Below, piece by piece: positions 34,616 to 42,086 of a stretch of DNA of 64,000 bases. Numbering within the stretch: position 1 is the stretch's first letter; each line of letters begins with the position of its first letter. Made by a program: the position numbers and the translations under genes. Under the pieces are notes generated by a model. It made no database searches and was not told where the DNA came from. It saw only the letters and a program-made list of their open reading frames with translations. Source of the DNA: WLXB01 sp040221475 (lineage in GTDB: Bacteria > Pseudomonadota > Alphaproteobacteria > Rhodospirillales > Rhodospirillaceae). The stretch is taken from positions 434,001 to 498,000 of the forward strand of contig JAVKEJ010000058.1 in the NCBI GenBank assembly GCA_040221475.1, in the 5' to 3' direction.

Positions 34616-34635
34616 AAAGATGTGTCGTTCATAAA
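34602..34635 (-). repeat. 17-bp tandem duplication over the adaptor start codon
   Basis: GATGTGTCGTTCATAAA occurs at 34602-34618 and again at 34619-34635. Each copy contains an ATG on the minus strand. The copy nearer the promoter carries the better-placed ribosome site (AGGG about nine bases upstream). The duplication therefore created an upstream start codon in another frame. Confidence 0.9.
34612..34632 (-). CDS. Six-codon upstream ORF overlapping the adaptor start
   Basis: Starting at the ATG at 34630-34632, the frame reads MNDTSL and stops at a TGA that overlaps the adaptor ATG (the stop and start share bases within ATGA). The ribosome-binding sequence fits this first ATG better than the second. 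Ribosomes would then terminate and restart on the adaptor gene. Expression of this peptide is inferred only. Confidence 0.45.
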   Translation of the reverse strand: MNDTSL

Positions 34636-34660
34636 GAATACCCTGTGGCGCGATCAGTTC

Positions 34661-34689
34661 TTGCTGACTGACCAGTTAGTCAGTAAGAT
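34661..34689 (+). promoter_or_regulatory. Candidate tetR promoter
   Basis: TTGCTG (34661-34666) and TAAGAT (34684-34689) are separated by exactly 17 bases and fit a sigma-70-type -35/-10 pair for the TetR gene. The GAGGAAG ribosome site follows at 34714-34720. The operator palindrome fills the spacer. It is a pattern match, not mapped. Confidence 0.5.
34664..34683. promoter_or_regulatory. TetR-type palindromic operator
   Basis: The 20-base sequence CTGACTGACCAGTTAGTCAG is a near-perfect palindrome: the two nine-base arms differ at a single position around a central CA. It lies between the divergent efflux operon and the tetR gene and overlaps the spacer of the tetR promoter candidate. Dimeric TetR proteins bind palindromes of this length and symmetry, so autorepression together with efflux control is expected. 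Confidence 0.75.
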
Positions 34690-34728
34690 AACTTATTCAG
34701 ATCAAAATGCAACGAGGAAGTTTTCAGG

Positions 34729-35364
34729 ATGGTGACCAAGGCGAGGCGCAAAAAGGGCGTGCGGGCCGCCCAGAAAGAGGCGCGGCCTAAGGAAATCGTC
34801 GAGGCCGCCCTGGCTGTGTTCGCCCGCGATGGCTTTGCCGGTACCCGTCTGGAAGATGTGGCCGAGCGCGTTGGCATCAGCAAAGGCACCATCTATTTGT
34901 ATTTTGAAAATAAAGAAGAGGTGTTTAAAGCCTGCGTGCGTGAAACCATTGGCAGCCATCTCAAAGAGACCATGGCGATGGCCACACGCTTTGAAGGCTC
35001 AACCGCAGACCTCCTCCGGGAAATTTTCCGCCGCATCAGCTCTAGCTTATCGCTGCCCGCCTATCGCACAATTTTGCTGCTGCTGATTTCCGAAGGGCAA
35101 CGTTTCCCAGAACTGGTGTCCTTCTACTATGAGGAACTGCTTGGCCCTGGCGTCGAAGGCTTGGGCGCAATTATTCAGCGCGGCGTTGATCGTGGTGAGT
35201 TTCGAGATACGGGCCTGGCGGCCTACCCCATGCTGATTATGAGCCCGGTAATTGCCTCGGTGATTTGGAATCACTTGTTTTCAAACCAAAGGCCGTTTGA
35301 GCTCAAAGTCGCCTTGCAAACGCATCTGGATACGGTGCTCGGGGGTTTGATTGCGAAAGCCTAA
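34729..35364 (+). CDS. TetR-family transcriptional repressor of the RND pump
   Basis: This 211-residue regulator has the N-terminal helix-turn-helix at residues 22-68 (GFAGTRLEDVAERVGISKGT followed by IYLYFENKEEVF) and a C-terminal ligand-binding domain ending in a helical dimer region. It resembles TetR/AcrR proteins that repress divergent efflux genes and release DNA when a pump substrate binds. A basic extension (KARRKKGVRAAQKEARPKE) precedes the domain. The GAGGAAG ribosome site is eight bases upstream. The palindrome at 34664-34683 is its probable target. Confidence 0.88.
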   Translation: MVTKARRKKGVRAAQKEARPKEIVEAALAVFARDGFAGTRLEDVAERVGISKGTIYLYFENKEEVFKACVRETIGSHLKETMAMATRFEGSTADLLREIFRRISSSLSLPAYRTILLLLISEGQRFPELVSFYYEELLGPGVEGLGAIIQRGVDRGEFRDTGLAAYPMLIMSPVIASVIWNHLFSNQRPFELKVALQTHLDTVLGGLIAKA

Positions 35365-35389
35365 GAGAACAAAACCTAACGGCCAACAT

Positions 35390-36421
35390 CTACAGCGTGT
35401 TCTGCAGCACCATCCAGGTAAAGCCATCCGGGGCGGCAAACGAAAATGCGGGCACGCCAAATTCATCATTCATCACAGCCGTCACCTGTGTCGCCTCAGA
35501 GCCTGACACGCGCGCGTGCATGGCCTTCACATCTCTCACCCGCACGGAATATAGCGTATACCCTAAATGTCCCGGTTGCGCGCGCGCTAACCGGTCATCG
35601 GGCGTGGTGTTAGAGCGCATCAGAAAACAGCGCAATCGCCCGGGCAGATGCTCGGTGGGGTGATCCCCGGCATCTGGGTCGTCAAAGTCGACTTCCGAGA
35701 AACGCTCCCCTTCGCTCAAGGCAAACATATCGCTGGGCATATACCCGGGTTGATATGTCACATCGGCTTGGTGGTACCGTTTGAAGCCGATAACATCTTC
35801 GTAAAAATCAAACACGGCCACGTCATCGCCCTGAAGGACGAGCGCCATATGGCAGCCTTCGGTTGTTCTTAAGGGTGCGCCTTCATGGATGGTACCGTAC
35901 TTGGGCACTGGGAAATTCATCCGCGTCATGACCACCAGTTGTGCTTCGGGCTGAAACATCAACACATCGCCGGACACGGGCAGGTGTTCTTCAAAGGGCT
36001 TTTTCTCGGTGAACATCTGCGCCAGATTGAAATTATAGTGGGGTCCCACCAGATAGATCGGCTTGCCCTGGCGTTTCAGAATTTCGCCATGGGCAGCGGC
36101 ATTGGCGATGTTATCGGTGCGATGCACCGACCAGCGGCAACCGTGCGTGCGCAGCGGTGCCATGTTCAGGCCCGGTCCAACCGGGGTGTCCCATTTCATC
36201 AAACGGATCAATCCTGCCGTTGCGTTTTGATGCAGCAGGCGCACACAGGTGACGGCAGAATCGACGCCATACAGGGCCTTTGCTTTGGGTGCATCCAGCT
36301 TGCCTTCGGGGCCAGGACGATAGCCGCATGAGGCCCAAAAAGTTGTGGCGGCCTCAAGGTCACTCACCCCGACCCCAATGTCGTAAATCCCACCCACTAA
36401 GTTTGACTGTGTCGTATTCAT
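35390..36421 (-). CDS. Two-domain VOC protein
   Basis: This is a 343-residue protein with two VOC modules. The first begins GGIYDIGVGVSDLEAATTFW (residues 10-29), the second CHMALVLQGDDVAVFDFYEDV, ending FSFAAPDGFTWMVLQ. It lacks the Arg-substituted KRTT signature, so it is a different branch from 9006 and 10037. A His-containing strand (EGCHMAL) gives one possible metal ligand. It converges with the tetR gene (25-base gap) and is divergent from the phosphotransferase pair. Function unknown; length fits extradiol-dioxygenase-like or isomerase chains, but the metal triad is not complete. Confidence 0.75.
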   Translation of the reverse strand: MNTTQSNLVGGIYDIGVGVSDLEAATTFWASCGYRPGPEGKLDAPKAKALYGVDSAVTCVRLLHQNATAGLIRLMKWDTPVGPGLNMAPLRTHGCRWSVHRTDNIANAAAHGEILKRQGKPIYLVGPHYNFNLAQMFTEKKPFEEHLPVSGDVLMFQPEAQLVVMTRMNFPVPKYGTIHEGAPLRTTEGCHMALVLQGDDVAVFDFYEDVIGFKRYHQADVTYQPGYMPSDMFALSEGERFSEVDFDDPDAGDHPTEHLPGRLRCFLMRSNTTPDDRLARAQPGHLGYTLYSVRVRDVKAMHARVSGSEATQVTAVMNDEFGVPAFSFAAPDGFTWMVLQNTL

Positions 36422-36547
36422 TAAACGCTCCTTATTCTGACTGTGCGGCCATTGGATTCAGAGTCAAGACTCACACGCATAACCGACCCCTGTCTTGACA
36501 GGTTTCTTGTGGACCGGTCTGCTGCGTGATCAAAGTAAAGGACGTTT

Positions 36548-37522
36548 ATGGTTTTTCCGGTCATCCATTCCACGCTCGATCCCAACGCCCTCAAAGCTGA
36601 GGTGGTGCGCCGTTATGACCTGCCCGCGCCCGTGCGTTGTCAGTTGATCAACCGCGCCAATAACGATTTCTATGAGGTTCTGGCAGGCGAAAAGAAGTAT
36701 GCGCTGCGCGTGGCCAAAGCGAACTTCCGCACCGCCGAGGCTTATCATTACGAGTCCACCTATGTGCATCACCTCTACACCCAGGGCTGTGAGGTGCCAG
36801 CCCCGGTCCCGGCGAAAGATGGCTGTTTATCTTTTGAAGTCGAGGCCCCGGAAGGCGTGCGCACGCTGACCCTTATGCGCTGGCTTGAGGGGACGGTGTT
36901 CAGCCAAGACCTCAGCGTTGCGGACGCCTACGACATCGGAAAAACCCTCGCCACTGTTCATCTTGCCGGAGAGTCGTTCATACCGGACAGTCCGCGCCTG
37001 CTCAGCGCCACGGCGATGATCGACGAGCGCATGCCGCTTCTGTTGAAAATGTTGGAGTCCGACCCCGAACAGTCTGCTTTTTATAAGCAGGCCACTGCAC
37101 TGGTGAAGGCCGGGTATGCCGCCCTTGCAGAGGCCGGTCTGCCGCGCGGTCCGGTTCATGGCGATTTCCAATATGCCAATGTGATGCGCACCACTGATCG
37201 CAGGTTAGCGGCGTTGGATTTTGACAGTTGTGGCTTTGGCTATCTGGCCGAGGATCTCTTCACCTTCATGTGGCGCAGTGATCTGGATATTCAAAACAAA
37301 AACATCAACGCGTCCTTTTTAAAGGGCTACGCAGACACCCGCCCGTTGACGCCCGAGGAGCAGTCCAATCTTGGTCTGTTCCGTGTTGCGCGAGATCTGG
37401 TGATGTCTTCTACCTTTGCTATGCTCATCAATCGCATCGGGCCGGTGCCAGGGTTCGATAGCGACTTTGCGCCCTTCACCGCTTTGGCAAAAACGCATCT
37501 AGCGGAGTCCGGCCTGCAATGA
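36548..37522 (+). CDS. APH/homoserine-kinase-type phosphotransferase, copy 1
   Basis: This 324-residue protein has the aminoglycoside-phosphotransferase kinase-like fold. The ATP-site Lys region is ALRVAKANFR, the catalytic loop is VHGDFQYANVM with catalytic Asp, and the Mg-binding Asp lies in AALDFDSCGFGYL. It resembles homoserine/choline-kinase-like proteins of unknown substrate. AAGGACG precedes the ATG. Its last four bases (ATGA) overlap the start of a paralogous copy, showing a tandem duplication. The substrate may be an amino alcohol or sugar; the catalytic residues are intact. Confidence 0.85.
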   Translation: MVFPVIHSTLDPNALKAEVVRRYDLPAPVRCQLINRANNDFYEVLAGEKKYALRVAKANFRTAEAYHYESTYVHHLYTQGCEVPAPVPAKDGCLSFEVEAPEGVRTLTLMRWLEGTVFSQDLSVADAYDIGKTLATVHLAGESFIPDSPRLLSATAMIDERMPLLLKMLESDPEQSAFYKQATALVKAGYAALAEAGLPRGPVHGDFQYANVMRTTDRRLAALDFDSCGFGYLAEDLFTFMWRSDLDIQNKNINASFLKGYADTRPLTPEEQSNLGLFRVARDLVMSSTFAMLINRIGPVPGFDSDFAPFTALAKTHLAESGLQ

Positions 37523-38490
37523 CTTTTCCCGTCAGCCAGTCAGTTCTGGAGGCGGATGCCCTCGCAGCGGAACTGAAACGCCGGTATGGGCTGAAGGGCG
37601 ATGTCCGATGCAAGCTGCTCAGTCGTGGTATGAATGATATCTATCGGATTGAGCATGACGACGGACCCCATGCTCTGAAAGTCGCGCGCACGGGCAAAAG
37701 CACGGATGACGAGTTTGCCTACGAGCAGGACTACATTAATCATCTGGCGGTTCGTGGTATCGAAGTGCCTACGGCTATTCCGTTGGCAGATGGGGCGTTG
37801 TTTTTTTCGGTCCAAGCGCCGGAAGGCAAACGCCAAATCGTTATGATGCGTTGGCTCGAAGGTCAGCCTTATGATCTTGCAGTCAACGCGCAAGAGGCGC
37901 ATCGCCTTGGGGCCATGCTGGCCCAGCTGCATTTGGCTTGTGCGGATTTTACCACATCTCACACCAAGCATGTGTCCTCTGCGCCTAAGTTGACGCGACG
38001 TCTGCCTTTTTTGTTGGACCTTTTAGGCGACCGAGAAGCGGACCGCACGTTTTTAGCGCATGCCGGGAAAACGGTTCTCACCCGCATGGCAGCGCTTGAT
38101 CCCGTCGCCGTTCCTTTGGGGCCGTGCCATGGTGATTTGCAATGCGCCAATGCCATGCTGCTGGCGAATGGATCTCTGGCGGTGTTTGATTTTTCAGATT
38201 GCGGCACAGACTATTTTGCCAAAGACATCGCCGCTTTTTATTGGCGCAATGATTTTGACGGGCGGCCCGAGTCCATCAACCAAGCCTTTGTCGCGGGCTA
38301 CAACAGCACCAGGCCCTTGTCGGGGGAAGAAAAAGCAGCCCAGCCGCTATTTCGCCTGATGCGCCATTTGCTGATCACCTCAAGTATGGCCGAATTCGTC
38401 AACCGCATCGGCCCGGTGCCCGGCTTCGACAAAAACATCGATCATTATGTCGATATGATTCGCCGCTTCGCCGGTGAGGCGGGGGTTTGA
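37519..38490 (+). CDS. APH/homoserine-kinase-type phosphotransferase, copy 2
   Basis: This is a 323-residue paralog of the preceding gene, coupled to it by an ATGA overlap. The catalytic loop is CHGDLQCANAML and the metal site is VFDFSDCGTDYFAKD; the N-terminal ALKVARTGKS holds the Lys. Both share NRIGPVPGFD near the C-terminus, which is not part of the general family signature. Divergence between copies is large, so the duplication is old and both are probably active. They could form a heterodimer or act on two related substrates. Confidence 0.85.
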   Translation: MTFPVSQSVLEADALAAELKRRYGLKGDVRCKLLSRGMNDIYRIEHDDGPHALKVARTGKSTDDEFAYEQDYINHLAVRGIEVPTAIPLADGALFFSVQAPEGKRQIVMMRWLEGQPYDLAVNAQEAHRLGAMLAQLHLACADFTTSHTKHVSSAPKLTRRLPFLLDLLGDREADRTFLAHAGKTVLTRMAALDPVAVPLGPCHGDLQCANAMLLANGSLAVFDFSDCGTDYFAKDIAAFYWRNDFDGRPESINQAFVAGYNSTRPLSGEEKAAQPLFRLMRHLLITSSMAEFVNRIGPVPGFDKNIDHYVDMIRRFAGEAGV

Positions 38491-38495
38491 GAGGG

Positions 38496-39641
38496 TTAAT
38501 ACCCTCTCTCAACATCGACGACCGACAGCATTTTATCACCCGCGACATAGCGCCTTAGATTCTCGCGCAGGATCACCCAGAACATATCGCGCCCCGCATC
38601 ATTAAAACCCGAGATGTGCGGCGTGATCAGCAAATTGGGCGCCTCCCACAGCACGTGATCGGCGGGCATCGGTTCCTGGTCCTGCACATCTAAACCGGCA
38701 CCGGCCAGGGTGCCGTTCTTTAGCGCGGCCACAAGGTCGGCGCTGACCACACTGCCGCCCCGTCCAACGTTGAAAAATAACGCCGTGGGTTTCATGCGGG
38801 CCAACAGTGCGGCGTCAAACAGGTTTTCTGTGTCCGGGGTCAGGGGCAGGGCGTTGACCACCACATCGGCCTGACTCAACAGCTCGGGCAGTTCATCGGA
38901 TAAGCCCACATAGTCCACGAAGGCAGGGCCAGTGCGGCTGGAATTGCGCGTGGCAATGACCCGCATGCCCAAACCCGCGGCCAGTTCTGCGGTTTGTGTG
39001 CCGATGCCGCCCAGGCCGGCAATCAGCATGGTCTTGGTGTTGATCGCCCACAGTTCATCGTTGGGGGCCGCGGTGCGATCCCATTTGCGGTCGCGCTGGG
39101 CGGCAGCATAATGATCCAGGCCGCGCGCGAAATACATCATCATGGCAATCACATGCTCGGCGATTTGCGGGGCTGAGAGCCGCTGCATATTGGTGATCAG
39201 ATACCCGCCTGCAGCCACCTGCGGAATAGACACACACTGCGACACGCCGGCAAACGGCATATGCAGCCATTTGATGTTGGGGCCTGCGTCCACAATGCGT
39301 TGGCTGCAAAAGCCGACAACGGCCATCACGGTCTCGGCATTGGCGGCGGCCAGTTCTGCGGCTTCGCGATCAGAGCGCGCAGCAAGCAGAATGACATCAT
39401 CGGGAATCACCTCCTGAAACCACGCGAGCCGGCCGTCGCCCTGGGCGTTGACGATGACCGCCTTGGGTTTCTGCCAGCCGGGCATGTCGCGCGCGGCCGT
39501 GTCGCTTTCTTCCAGACCGAGGGTTTCAATCACCTCAGCGGCGGTTGGTTCCGCCTGAGCTGAGGTGGCTGGAGCGAAGACGGCGGATGAAAGGACAACC
39601 ACCACACACAGGGCGTGACGTAAAAACATAACTGAGGGCAT
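38496..39641 (-). CDS. Exported D-2-hydroxyacid dehydrogenase-family protein
   Basis: This 381-residue protein has a signal peptide (FLRHALCVVVVLSSAVFAPA, then TSAQAEP with a likely cleavage after AQA) followed by a complete D-isomer-specific 2-hydroxyacid dehydrogenase. The NAD-binding GLGGIGTQTAELAAGLG lies near residue 213. The catalytic Arg (NVGRGG), Glu (DVQDQEPMP) and His (TPHISG) are all present. A periplasmic location is unexpected because NAD(H) is cytoplasmic. I start at the ATG at 39641, six bases after GGAG; a TTG lies directly upstream. It converges with the phosphotransferase pair. Confidence 0.82.
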   Translation of the reverse strand: MPSVMFLRHALCVVVVLSSAVFAPATSAQAEPTAAEVIETLGLEESDTAARDMPGWQKPKAVIVNAQGDGRLAWFQEVIPDDVILLAARSDREAAELAAANAETVMAVVGFCSQRIVDAGPNIKWLHMPFAGVSQCVSIPQVAAGGYLITNMQRLSAPQIAEHVIAMMMYFARGLDHYAAAQRDRKWDRTAAPNDELWAINTKTMLIAGLGGIGTQTAELAAGLGMRVIATRNSSRTGPAFVDYVGLSDELPELLSQADVVVNALPLTPDTENLFDAALLARMKPTALFFNVGRGGSVVSADLVAALKNGTLAGAGLDVQDQEPMPADHVLWEAPNLLITPHISGFNDAGRDMFWVILRENLRRYVAGDKMLSVVDVERGY

Positions 39642-40087
39642 CAAAAACTCCGGCTATGGTGGGTCAGGGTCGGGTCCAGTCTTAGGACGCATCATAGTAA
39701 GCTCGGCCCACCTGGGCCACCGAAACCGGAGGCTCGGCAGGATACGTCACAGAGCTGTCATGTCTCTCAATACGTGCAGAAATTTGATGTTCGGTAAATC
39801 GTATGATTTTGCGCTCAGACGTCTGAACCCCCTTTAAAACGGCCAAAAAACCGTGATTTTCTGTCTGGTCTGGGGGAGACTTGTTACACATACCCCTAAG
39901 TCCTTGTTTTTAAAGAAAACTGAGGGGCGTGCATGGGCTCGTTCCGAGGTCACCCCCAGATTTTTAAAAGCGCGTCGGGGGTGAGTCGCCTTTTAGGTGT
40001 AAGCAGGATTCTGATCTGTCCCCTGCTCAGACGCGTAGACTCTTCATACGGCCTCAAACCTTCGGGCCGAACTTGGAGTTTTCGCTG
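39642..40087. other. Intergenic region of about 445 bases with one small candidate ORF
   Basis: The gap separates the divergent dehydrogenase and SOUL lipoprotein genes. It contains a candidate 69-codon gene on the minus strand (39682-39891) and a weak hairpin (CGGCC/GGCCG) near 40050-40070. No tRNA, repeat array or mobile-element end was seen. Promoters for both flanking genes should lie here but none is convincing. Confidence 0.5.
39682..39891 (-). CDS. Possible 69-residue uncharacterised protein
   Basis: An open frame from an ATG with AAGGA nine bases upstream encodes 69 residues of balanced composition, ending PPVSVAQVGRAYYDAS. It has no signal peptide and no family I recognise. It is not antisense to another gene. 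The ribosome site and protein-like composition support it; the short length makes it uncertain. Confidence 0.35.
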   Translation of the reverse strand: MCNKSPPDQTENHGFLAVLKGVQTSERKIIRFTEHQISARIERHDSSVTYPAEPPVSVAQVGRAYYDAS

Positions 40088-40750
40088 ATGCTCATGCGCT
40101 CTCTTATTTCTCTCGCCGGATCTGCCTTGCTCGCGGGCTGTTCTGTGGTGGGTGTGCGATCTGGCACCGAACAACCCAGATACGATGTGGTCGAGCGTCT
40201 TAGCGAAGAGGTCGAAGTTCGTCAGTACGGCGAGCGCCTTGCCGCTGAGGTGACGGTTGCGCGCGGTGGCCGCAGTTCCAACGAGAATTCCGCTTTTGGC
40301 GCGCTCGCGGGTTACATCTTCGGCAAAAATACAGCGCGTTCAGAGGTCGTCCCCGAAAAAGTCACCAGGACTTCACCTGTAGAGACGCGCTCAAATCAGT
40401 CTGAGAAAATTGCGATGACGTCGCCGGTTGAAACCACAACACGCGGCAGTGAAATGACCATGCGGTTCTTCTTGCCATCAGCCTACACACTGGAGTCTGC
40501 ACCAGTGCCCTCTAATCCCAAGGTTAGTGTTGTGCCGGTACCGCCGGAAACCCTCGCGACACTTCAGTTCAAAGGGATGCGCACGACGAACAATGTGGAA
40601 ACCCATAAAGCAGAATTATTGAAGCAATTGAGCGCAACCGATTGGGCTCCAGTTGGTGAGCCTGTCGCTTACTTTTACGACCCGCCCTGGACAGTGCCAA
40701 CGCTCCGCCGTAATGAAATCGCTGTGAAAGTTGAAAAGCGCGCGGGTTAG
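40088..40750 (+). CDS. SOUL heme-binding-family lipoprotein
   Basis: This 220-residue protein has a lipoprotein signal (LMRSLISLAGSALLAGC, with Cys as lipidation site) and a SOUL domain. The repeated segments EKIAMTSPVETTTR and TRTSPVETRSNQ are the typical SOUL strand, and the C-terminus has YDPPWTVPTLRRNEI. SOUL proteins bind heme or tetrapyrroles in some eukaryotes; bacterial versions are mostly uncharacterised envelope proteins. I start at the ATG at 40088, nine bases after GGAG; a TTG at 40073 is in frame. Its 3' end overlaps the converging GNAT gene by four bases. Confidence 0.83.
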   Translation: MLMRSLISLAGSALLAGCSVVGVRSGTEQPRYDVVERLSEEVEVRQYGERLAAEVTVARGGRSSNENSAFGALAGYIFGKNTARSEVVPEKVTRTSPVETRSNQSEKIAMTSPVETTTRGSEMTMRFFLPSAYTLESAPVPSNPKVSVVPVPPETLATLQFKGMRTTNNVETHKAELLKQLSATDWAPVGEPVAYFYDPPWTVPTLRRNEIAVKVEKRAG

Positions 40751-41331
40751 GCGTTGCTGCTGTTACGCCACTGCGGGTTCGTCAGTGCTGTTAGGACGTG
40801 ATCGCGCCAGTGGCCATCGATCAGCAGATAGTTCTCTGCCGTGCCTTCGATTTTGAACCCGAGAGCTTCTAAGGTTTTGGCGCTCCTGGCGTTCTCTGGT
40901 CTGTAATTTGCCATGATGCGATGCAAGTTGAGCGTGTCAAAGGCATAGCCAATGGTCAGTTGAAGAGCCTCTTGCATCAAGCCTTTGCCTTGCTGCGTAT
41001 GGTCTAAGTTGTAGCCGAGATAGCACGCTTGAAAGGCGCCCCTCACAATTTCCGAGAGCGTAATAACGCCAATAATGCATCCACCATCTGTCTGGGCTTT
41101 ACGCATAAGGAAGCCAGCGCCTTTGTCCTTGGCTTCATTGTCTTGGGCTTTGCATACAGCATCTTCCCAGTAGCCTAGGGTGTAGTAATCCAGTGGCTGC
41201 GGTGGTGCCCACGGCTGAAGATGGCTTTTGTTTGTCTCGAAGTAAGCAAGTAGGGATTCCGCGTCTGTCGCATAAACCCCAGGCCGATCCAATCTAAGAC
41301 GCTGGCTGAAAAGTGACGGTTGTCTTGTCAA
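40747..41331 (-). CDS. GNAT-family acetyltransferase (RimJ/RimL type)
   Basis: This 194-residue N-acetyltransferase, read from a TTG at 41329-41331, begins SQRLRLDRPGVYATDAESLL like RimJ/L proteins. Its acetyl-CoA loop is DHTQQGKGLMQEAL (a degenerate Q/RxxGxG/A), followed by LNLHRIMANYRPENARSAKT. An upstream ATG at 41427 would add residues with no family similarity inside the neighbouring gene. The TTG has an excellent GAGG site and overlaps the TGA of the upstream gene (TTGA), so it is translationally coupled to it. The acetyl acceptor is unknown; ribosomal protein or small amine are both possible. Confidence 0.8.
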   Translation of the reverse strand: MTRQPSLFSQRLRLDRPGVYATDAESLLAYFETNKSHLQPWAPPQPLDYYTLGYWEDAVCKAQDNEAKDKGAGFLMRKAQTDGGCIIGVITLSEIVRGAFQACYLGYNLDHTQQGKGLMQEALQLTIGYAFDTLNLHRIMANYRPENARSAKTLEALGFKIEGTAENYLLIDGHWRDHVLTALTNPQWRNSSNA

Positions 41332-42062
41332 AGCCCCTCTGTCAGTTCCACCAATTCGTAGTGGGTTTGCATATAACCATCGACCTGGCCTTTGAGGAAA
41401 ATGTAGTCGCCGTCTGTGGTGGTCCACACGTTATAAATCGGGTGTTCCTCGGGCAGGCCCTCCACCGCTACAAACTGGAAGTGATGCGCTGTGAACGTTC
41501 CTGCGCCAACGGTGATTTCTTCATCGCCGACATAAATTACGCTGGGCCGCGCTTCGGCAATCATCGGTCCTGTCGCGCCGCGATGATCAGTTGAGGAGAT
41601 CAACTGTACAAAAGTTTGCGTTTCTCCTGGCTTGTTGAGGTCAACAGAAGCACACACCCAGCCATCGTTTTGGATGGCATGCCCACCAAACCCTGGGCAA
41701 ATACCAGCGTAAGGCACACGCTGCGAAACACGCCCTTCCAGCTTGGTCACGGTCTCGCATTCGGCCATGCCACCGGCAAAGCGAAACCAGCCTGAACCCC
41801 GAAACTCATCGCCCACGGTGATGCGAACAAACGCATCTAAAGGCGAGAAGTCCGCATTGGCGGTCACATGCACGAAGCGCAGCACGCTGGGACGATCATC
41901 AATTTCGCCGTGTGACATGATAGAGCGTCGGCCGTCTTGATGCCGGGTCATTGTCCAGCGTTCGCGGCCCCGCTCTTCGTTCAGGCGGTCTGGCTTTTTG
42001 GAGGTGTACAGCAGCCGTCCGCTGCGCGTGATATGATCCCGCTGGTGATAATCTTTAACCAT
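41328..42062 (-). CDS. Uncharacterised protein, tandem paralog A
   Basis: I do not recognise a named family for this 244-residue protein. It is a clear paralog of the gene just upstream (42087-42857): both contain YTSKKPxRLxxERGRE, EIDDRPSVxR, STDHRGATGPM or SPDHRGATGPM, VGDEExTVGAGTF and GYMQTHYELVE. The pattern VGDEEITVGAGTFTAHHFQF recalls beta-barrel DUF3108-like proteins. It has no signal peptide. The GNAT gene is coupled to its stop. A small-ligand-binding barrel is a guess. Confidence 0.7.
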   Translation of the reverse strand: MVKDYHQRDHITRSGRLLYTSKKPDRLNEERGRERWTMTRHQDGRRSIMSHGEIDDRPSVLRFVHVTANADFSPLDAFVRITVGDEFRGSGWFRFAGGMAECETVTKLEGRVSQRVPYAGICPGFGGHAIQNDGWVCASVDLNKPGETQTFVQLISSTDHRGATGPMIAEARPSVIYVGDEEITVGAGTFTAHHFQFVAVEGLPEEHPIYNVWTTTDGDYIFLKGQVDGYMQTHYELVELTEGL

Positions 42063-42086
42063 ATGAAGCTGTCCCGATCTGTCCGT

